NCBI GenBank assembly: GCA_037447335.1
Contig: JBBIGV010000097.1
Coordinates: 1-9,350, forward strand
Reading direction: 5' to 3'
DNA from: JBBIGV01 sp037447335
GTDB taxonomy: Bacteria; Bacteroidota; Ignavibacteria; Ignavibacteriales; Ignavibacteriaceae
DNA: 9,350 bases
Positions 6,872 through 9,350 of this stretch are shown piece by piece. The notes beneath the pieces are model-generated. The model was not told the origin of the DNA and did no database searches. It saw only the letters and a program-made list of their open reading frames with translations. Position numbers and translations under genes: made by a program. The stretch's first letter is position 1; each line of letters opens with the position of its first letter.

Positions 6872-8448
6872 GACAATTCTGATTTTTTAATTTCTATTTC
6901 TAATGCATCAGACAGTTTTTGTTCAATTTCAGCTAATTCGTCTTCATAAAAATGTTTATCTGAATCAAATGGTTTCAATTTTTCAATAGTATTCTCCTGC
7001 TCGTCATATTTTGCAAAATAAACTCTATCCATCCAATCCATATTTCTTCCTTCATTGAATTTTAACGCAAAAACTTTTTCTCCATTTATTTCTGCCGTAC
7101 CCAACAAAGATATTTTGCCTGATGATGATGTCATTGTAATATAGCGTGAAGGGCGATTGAAAGAAGCCAGTGTTTTATAAATTTTGCTGAAAACTTTGTT
7201 TATATCAGCCAGGGGGGCCGTAAAAAAATGATGCTCACCTGTAGGACGTGCGCAATAAATGGAATGAAATCCGATTCCCAACATGGCTAAAATATTTCCC
7301 AAATCAATCCAGTTTTGTGCTGAGCGGTCAACATCAACTTTTCCGTTTTCATCTGTAAAAAGACTGATGTGATTCATTATAGGGCTCTGGCTTTTGATGG
7401 CAATGCCATATGCTTTTAATCTAAGTATTGCGGCTAGTGTTAAAGGATTTAGAATTTCTCTAGGGGTTGAGAAGTGTGATACCCAAACAACTTGTATTCC
7501 GTTTTCTACAGTTCTATTCATTAATTCTAACTTTTCTTTAAACTTGTCCATTAGTATCAATTCAGGGTGAAATGTCAAAGCCCTTGAGCCAATGCGAACT
7601 GTTTTTATATGCATCAATTCTGTATCTTCAATAATAGGATCTAAATATTCAAAAAGTCTTTCATAAGTTATAAAACCTCCATCGCCTCCGGTAATTAATA
7701 CATCGGTGATTTCTTTGTGCTCTTTCAAATATTTATGTACTTGGTTTACATCTTGCTGAACAAACATATCTTCATCGCCCCTAACCTGTGCATGACGAAA
7801 ACAGTAGGTGCAAAATGCAAAACAATTCTGTGTTGTTTTATCAAAAATTAGTTTTATGGGCGGATACTTATGTTGGCTCCCCGGCAATATTTCTAGTTGT
7901 CCATCTTCATTAATATACCATGGTTTGTTTAGTTTTTGCTTACCGTCGTGCGGATTTGTTTTAATTTTGTATTCTTCAACAACCCTTTCTCTTTCTTCTT
8001 CAGTTTGTGCGTTTATATACTTTTGAACATCCTCTTGTTTAATCATATCCGGTTGCGGAAAGACCAAATGATACAGCGAATCGTTATGATAGTTACTCCA
8101 ATCTATGGAGTTTAGAATATGTTTTGTGGCAAGAAAGCGATAAACTTCAATAAAAAATTCCCTTTCTTTTATGCTGCCGATTTCAATTCCCTTAGATTGA
8201 AGTACTTCTACAATTTCTTTGAATCCTTTTAGACCAGAATGGTTATTTTTATCTTTAAATAAAATTTCTTCACTTCTAAAAAAACCAGAATGCTGCGGAT
8301 AGCTGCAATGAAGTCTGTTTATTAAGCCAACAGGTAATAAATTTTCGTTTTCTATCGTGTTCTGAATTTCATCACTGCATTGCTGTCTTACCAACATATT
8401 CTTGACGTGAGTTTGCAGTACTTCTCTTTTATGCTCTTTGTTATTCAT
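6868..8448 (-). CDS. KamA-family radical SAM amino acid 2,3-aminomutase, probably not lysine-specific
   Basis: Radical-SAM/PLP enzyme expected to move an amino group from the alpha to the beta carbon. It has 526 residues, about 110 more than clostridial lysine 2,3-aminomutase (LAM). The 4Fe-4S motif CFAFCTYC gives Cys209/213/216, followed by Arg218, which matches LAM Arg134 that binds the substrate carboxylate. The SAM motif GGDGG is at 254-258, VRIGSR at 285-290 and VSHFSTPREI at 323-332; the PLP lysine is Lys445 in SSSGK. Aligned by eye without gaps, LAM Asp293 falls on Ala400 (motif CARPTGEHHFFT) and LAM Asp330 on Thr438. Both aspartates that bind the lysine epsilon-amino group are therefore missing. 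Extra length lies mostly before the cysteine motif. It is the first gene of the operon. The leader before the ATG is A-rich, with no clear Shine-Dalgarno. A different beta-amino acid product is inferred, not shown. Confidence 0.9.
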   Translation of the reverse strand: MNNKEHKREVLQTHVKNMLVRQQCSDEIQNTIENENLLPVGLINRLHCSYPQHSGFFRSEEILFKDKNNHSGLKGFKEIVEVLQSKGIEIGSIKEREFFIEVYRFLATKHILNSIDWSNYHNDSLYHLVFPQPDMIKQEDVQKYINAQTEEERERVVEEYKIKTNPHDGKQKLNKPWYINEDGQLEILPGSQHKYPPIKLIFDKTTQNCFAFCTYCFRHAQVRGDEDMFVQQDVNQVHKYLKEHKEITDVLITGGDGGFITYERLFEYLDPIIEDTELMHIKTVRIGSRALTFHPELILMDKFKEKLELMNRTVENGIQVVWVSHFSTPREILNPLTLAAILRLKAYGIAIKSQSPIMNHISLFTDENGKVDVDRSAQNWIDLGNILAMLGIGFHSIYCARPTGEHHFFTAPLADINKVFSKIYKTLASFNRPSRYITMTSSSGKISLLGTAEINGEKVFALKFNEGRNMDWMDRVYFAKYDEQENTIEKLKPFDSDKHFYEDELAEIEQKLSDALEIEIKKSELS

Positions 8449-8493
8449 TATTTTAAGTGAATTATAAATTTATTTACGAGTGTTTTTACTTTT

Positions 8494-8512
8494 TCAACAA
8501 TACCTTTGTTGA
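8494..8512. promoter_or_regulatory. Inverted repeat upstream of the operon, candidate operator
   Basis: A perfect 7-bp inverted repeat, TCAACAA and TTGTTGA, is separated by 5 bases. It lies 46-64 bases upstream of the aminomutase ATG and 39 bases downstream of the cupin remnant stop. No T-run follows on the minus strand, which argues against a terminator for the cupin remnant. A symmetric regulator site for the operon is the simpler reading. A TATAAT on the minus strand (8461-8466) lies between this repeat and the gene, but no convincing -35 partner is seen. Confidence 0.4.
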
Positions 8513-8550
8513 TAAAACGAATTTAAGTTGATGCGTATTGTTTCTGTCAT

Positions 8551-8736
8551 TTAATTGTAAGCGTAATTGGATGAAATCCACAATAACTTTGCTTCCGATT
8601 TACTTTTGCTAGTTAATGTGCATTGCATACCTGAATTAATATAAAAACTATCGCCTGTCTTTAGTTCGAAATGTACAGAATTTATGTCAATCTTGAAAGT
8701 ACCAGTCAGGATATAAAAAAAGACTGTATTAACTCT
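8551..8736 (-). pseudogene. C-terminal fragment of a cupin-domain protein, probably a broken regulator
   Basis: An open stretch of 61 codons ending in TAA reads as the second half of a cupin_2 barrel. It includes FFYILTGTFKIDI, HFELKTGDSFYINSGMQC and an AKLLWISSN-type last strand. The GDSFYI and C-terminal LLWISS pattern is typical of XRE-family regulators with a C-terminal cupin sensor domain. The helix-turn-helix half and any start codon are missing: the frame hits a stop at 8737-8739, exactly where a pair of direct repeats begins. It lies upstream of and in line with the aminomutase operon, so the intact gene may have been its regulator. Stand-alone small cupin proteins are the alternative. 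Confidence 0.7.
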
Positions 8737-8777
8737 TTAAAAATGTCAGTAGTTTCAACTATTTAGAAATGTCAGTA
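8736..8777. repeat. Two 16-bp direct repeats, possible insertion-sequence end
   Basis: The 16-mer TTTAAAAATGTCAGTA (8736-8751) and TTTAGAAATGTCAGTA (8762-8777) differ at one base and start 26 bases apart. They begin exactly where the cupin coding homology stops. Short direct repeats with an internal TGTCA near a disrupted gene resemble the transposase-binding repeats at the ends of IS21-type elements, but no transposase of that family is seen and the assignment is weak. The AT-rich stretch from here to about 8890 holds no other gene. Confidence 0.5.
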
Positions 8778-8891
8778 ATTAATTTATTAAATAGAAACTT
8801 CTGAAAAATTAGGTTATTTAATAGATAACTCATTTAATCAATTTTTTAGAAAATTTATTTGTACTTTTTGTTCTTTGACATACTGAAACCC

Positions 8892-8919
8892 AAAGTAAAC
8901 TGCTTTAGATGTTTACTTT
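8892..8919. terminator. Hairpin just after the transposase remnant
   Basis: A perfect 9-bp inverted repeat, AAAGTAAAC and GTTTACTTT with a 10-base loop, lies 6 bases beyond the transposase stop on the minus strand. It is AT-rich and not followed by a T-run, so it may be a weak terminator or part of the terminal region of the former insertion sequence. Confidence 0.35.
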
Positions 8920-8925
8920 AGCATT

Positions 8926-9090
8926 TTAACCTGACTGACCGGTTGGCAGAGTTGCTACAGTTATTAGTTTCCTGATGTTGTAAACCAAAGAAGCCATTAC
9001 AAATTCGAACCTGTTGCGCTTTAAGTCGTAGTAACTGCACCTTCGATAATTAAGGATTCGCTTCATATATGCAAATGGTCTTTCTTGAAC
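8926..9090 (-). pseudogene. C-terminal remnant of a DDE transposase (IS1182/IS5-like)
   Basis: Fifty-four codons ending in TAA encode the end of a DDE-type insertion-sequence transposase. They include ERPFAYMKRILNYRRCSYYDLKRNRFEF, of which ERPFAYMKR carries the catalytic-region Glu, then ASLVYNIRKLI, the usual LxYNIRK ending of the fold. The rest of the transposase, several hundred residues with the Asp residues, is absent. In this frame an upstream TGA occurs within 30 bases of the fragment. The homology ends inside a perfect 16-bp inverted repeat at 9082-9097. The family is judged by style only; IS1182 is my best guess. The fragment shows that this flank was once occupied by an insertion sequence. 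Confidence 0.75.
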
Positions 9091-9176
9091 GGGCGAAATT
9101 ATAAATGAAGCCCTTCAACTTTGTTCCTTACTGTTGAGAGTAAAGGGCTTTGTCTTTGACTTCGCCCGTTCAAGAA
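9082..9176. repeat. Nested inverted repeat, 95 bp, possible miniature element
   Basis: The outer arms are a perfect 16-bp inverted repeat, TTCTTGAACGGGCGAA (9082-9097) and its complement at 9161-9176. Inside is a second perfect pair, AAGCCCTT (9108-9115) and AAGGGCTT (9143-9150), and CAAC/GTTG can extend it with a bulge. The left arm overlaps the last recognisable transposase codons. It could be a miniature inverted-repeat element inserted in the transposase, a folded structure of the insertion sequence itself, or a fold-back assembly artefact. From 9177 to 9350 I see only AT-rich sequence with no gene I can support. Confidence 0.6.
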
Positions 9177-9350
9177 GTGAATAAATCAACGTTATTGATT
9201 TTGTTGCTTCTCATTTTTATTCCTTATTTTTTTGCAGCCAATGCTATTTAAATTTTTAATTAATGTCAATTAATTTTTCAGAGGTTTCAATATAAGATTG
9301 AAATTTTTTCACAATAATCTGACCTCCAAAATGTTATAAAGATATTTAAT

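Noticed and set aside
6868..8448. Calling the aminomutase a simple lysine 2,3-aminomutase for beta-lysine osmolyte synthesis
   Set aside because: The beta-lysine acetyltransferase partner (AblB) is absent, both lysine-binding aspartates are missing, and the neighbours are catabolic.
8461..8466. TATAAT as a -10 box for the operon
   Set aside because: No matching -35 at the right distance, and the leader would be only a few bases; AT-rich sequence gives such matches by chance.
9258..9314. Possible tiny minus-strand gene starting at GTG after a GGAGG
   Set aside because: Only 18 codons with no recognisable product and it ends in an AT-rich gap; the GGAGG is suggestive but not enough.
1..9350. 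CRISPR arrays, tRNA or rRNA genes
   Set aside because: No regularly spaced repeats, no cloverleaf with a recognisable T-loop, and no rRNA signature were found on either strand.

Overview
The window is AT-rich and every recognisable gene is on the minus strand, so the genes read from high to low coordinates. Protein style (a GT51 transglycosylase with an NLYELK-type stretch after the QQ motif), A-rich or weak ribosome binding sites and AT-rich spacers suggest a Bacteroidota/Ignavibacteriota-type (FCB group) genome. That assignment is inference; no rRNA or marker gene is present to prove it.

The centre (about 2959-8448) is one tightly packed five-gene operon with no frame damage. In transcription order it encodes a radical-SAM/PLP aminomutase of the KamA family, the two subunits of a PcaI/PcaJ-type 3-oxoacid CoA-transferase, a class III PLP aminotransferase, and a PcaF-type (3-oxoadipyl-CoA-like) thiolase. 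Together they make a chemically complete route: alpha-amino acid -> beta-amino acid -> beta-keto acid -> beta-ketoacyl-CoA -> acetyl-CoA plus a shorter acyl-CoA. The layout recalls the Bacillus yodTSRQP-kamA beta-lysine operon, but the acetyltransferase and deacetylase are missing. The aminomutase also lacks both aspartates that hold the lysine epsilon-amino group in lysine 2,3-aminomutase. I infer a substrate other than lysine. An acidic amino acid such as 2-aminoadipate (giving 3-oxoadipate, then succinyl-CoA plus acetyl-CoA) or glutamate fits best. This is the most interesting content of the window.

Downstream (28-2780) lie a short-chain dehydrogenase, a small membrane-anchored protein of unknown function, an L-lactate dehydrogenase and the start of a class A penicillin-binding protein. 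The dehydrogenase and the lactate dehydrogenase are broken by small indels that are easily repaired by eye. The penicillin-binding protein departs from its family just after the second glycosyltransferase motif. These are either sequencing errors near the contig end or decaying genes. A hairpin-bearing intergenic repeat lies between the thiolase and the short-chain dehydrogenase.

Upstream (8449-9350) has no intact gene. It holds an inverted repeat in front of the operon, the C-terminal piece of a cupin-domain protein (probably a broken regulator), a pair of 16-bp direct repeats abutting that piece, the C-terminal end of a DDE transposase, and a nested inverted repeat that meets the transposase remnant. 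Mobile-element activity has evidently rearranged this flank.
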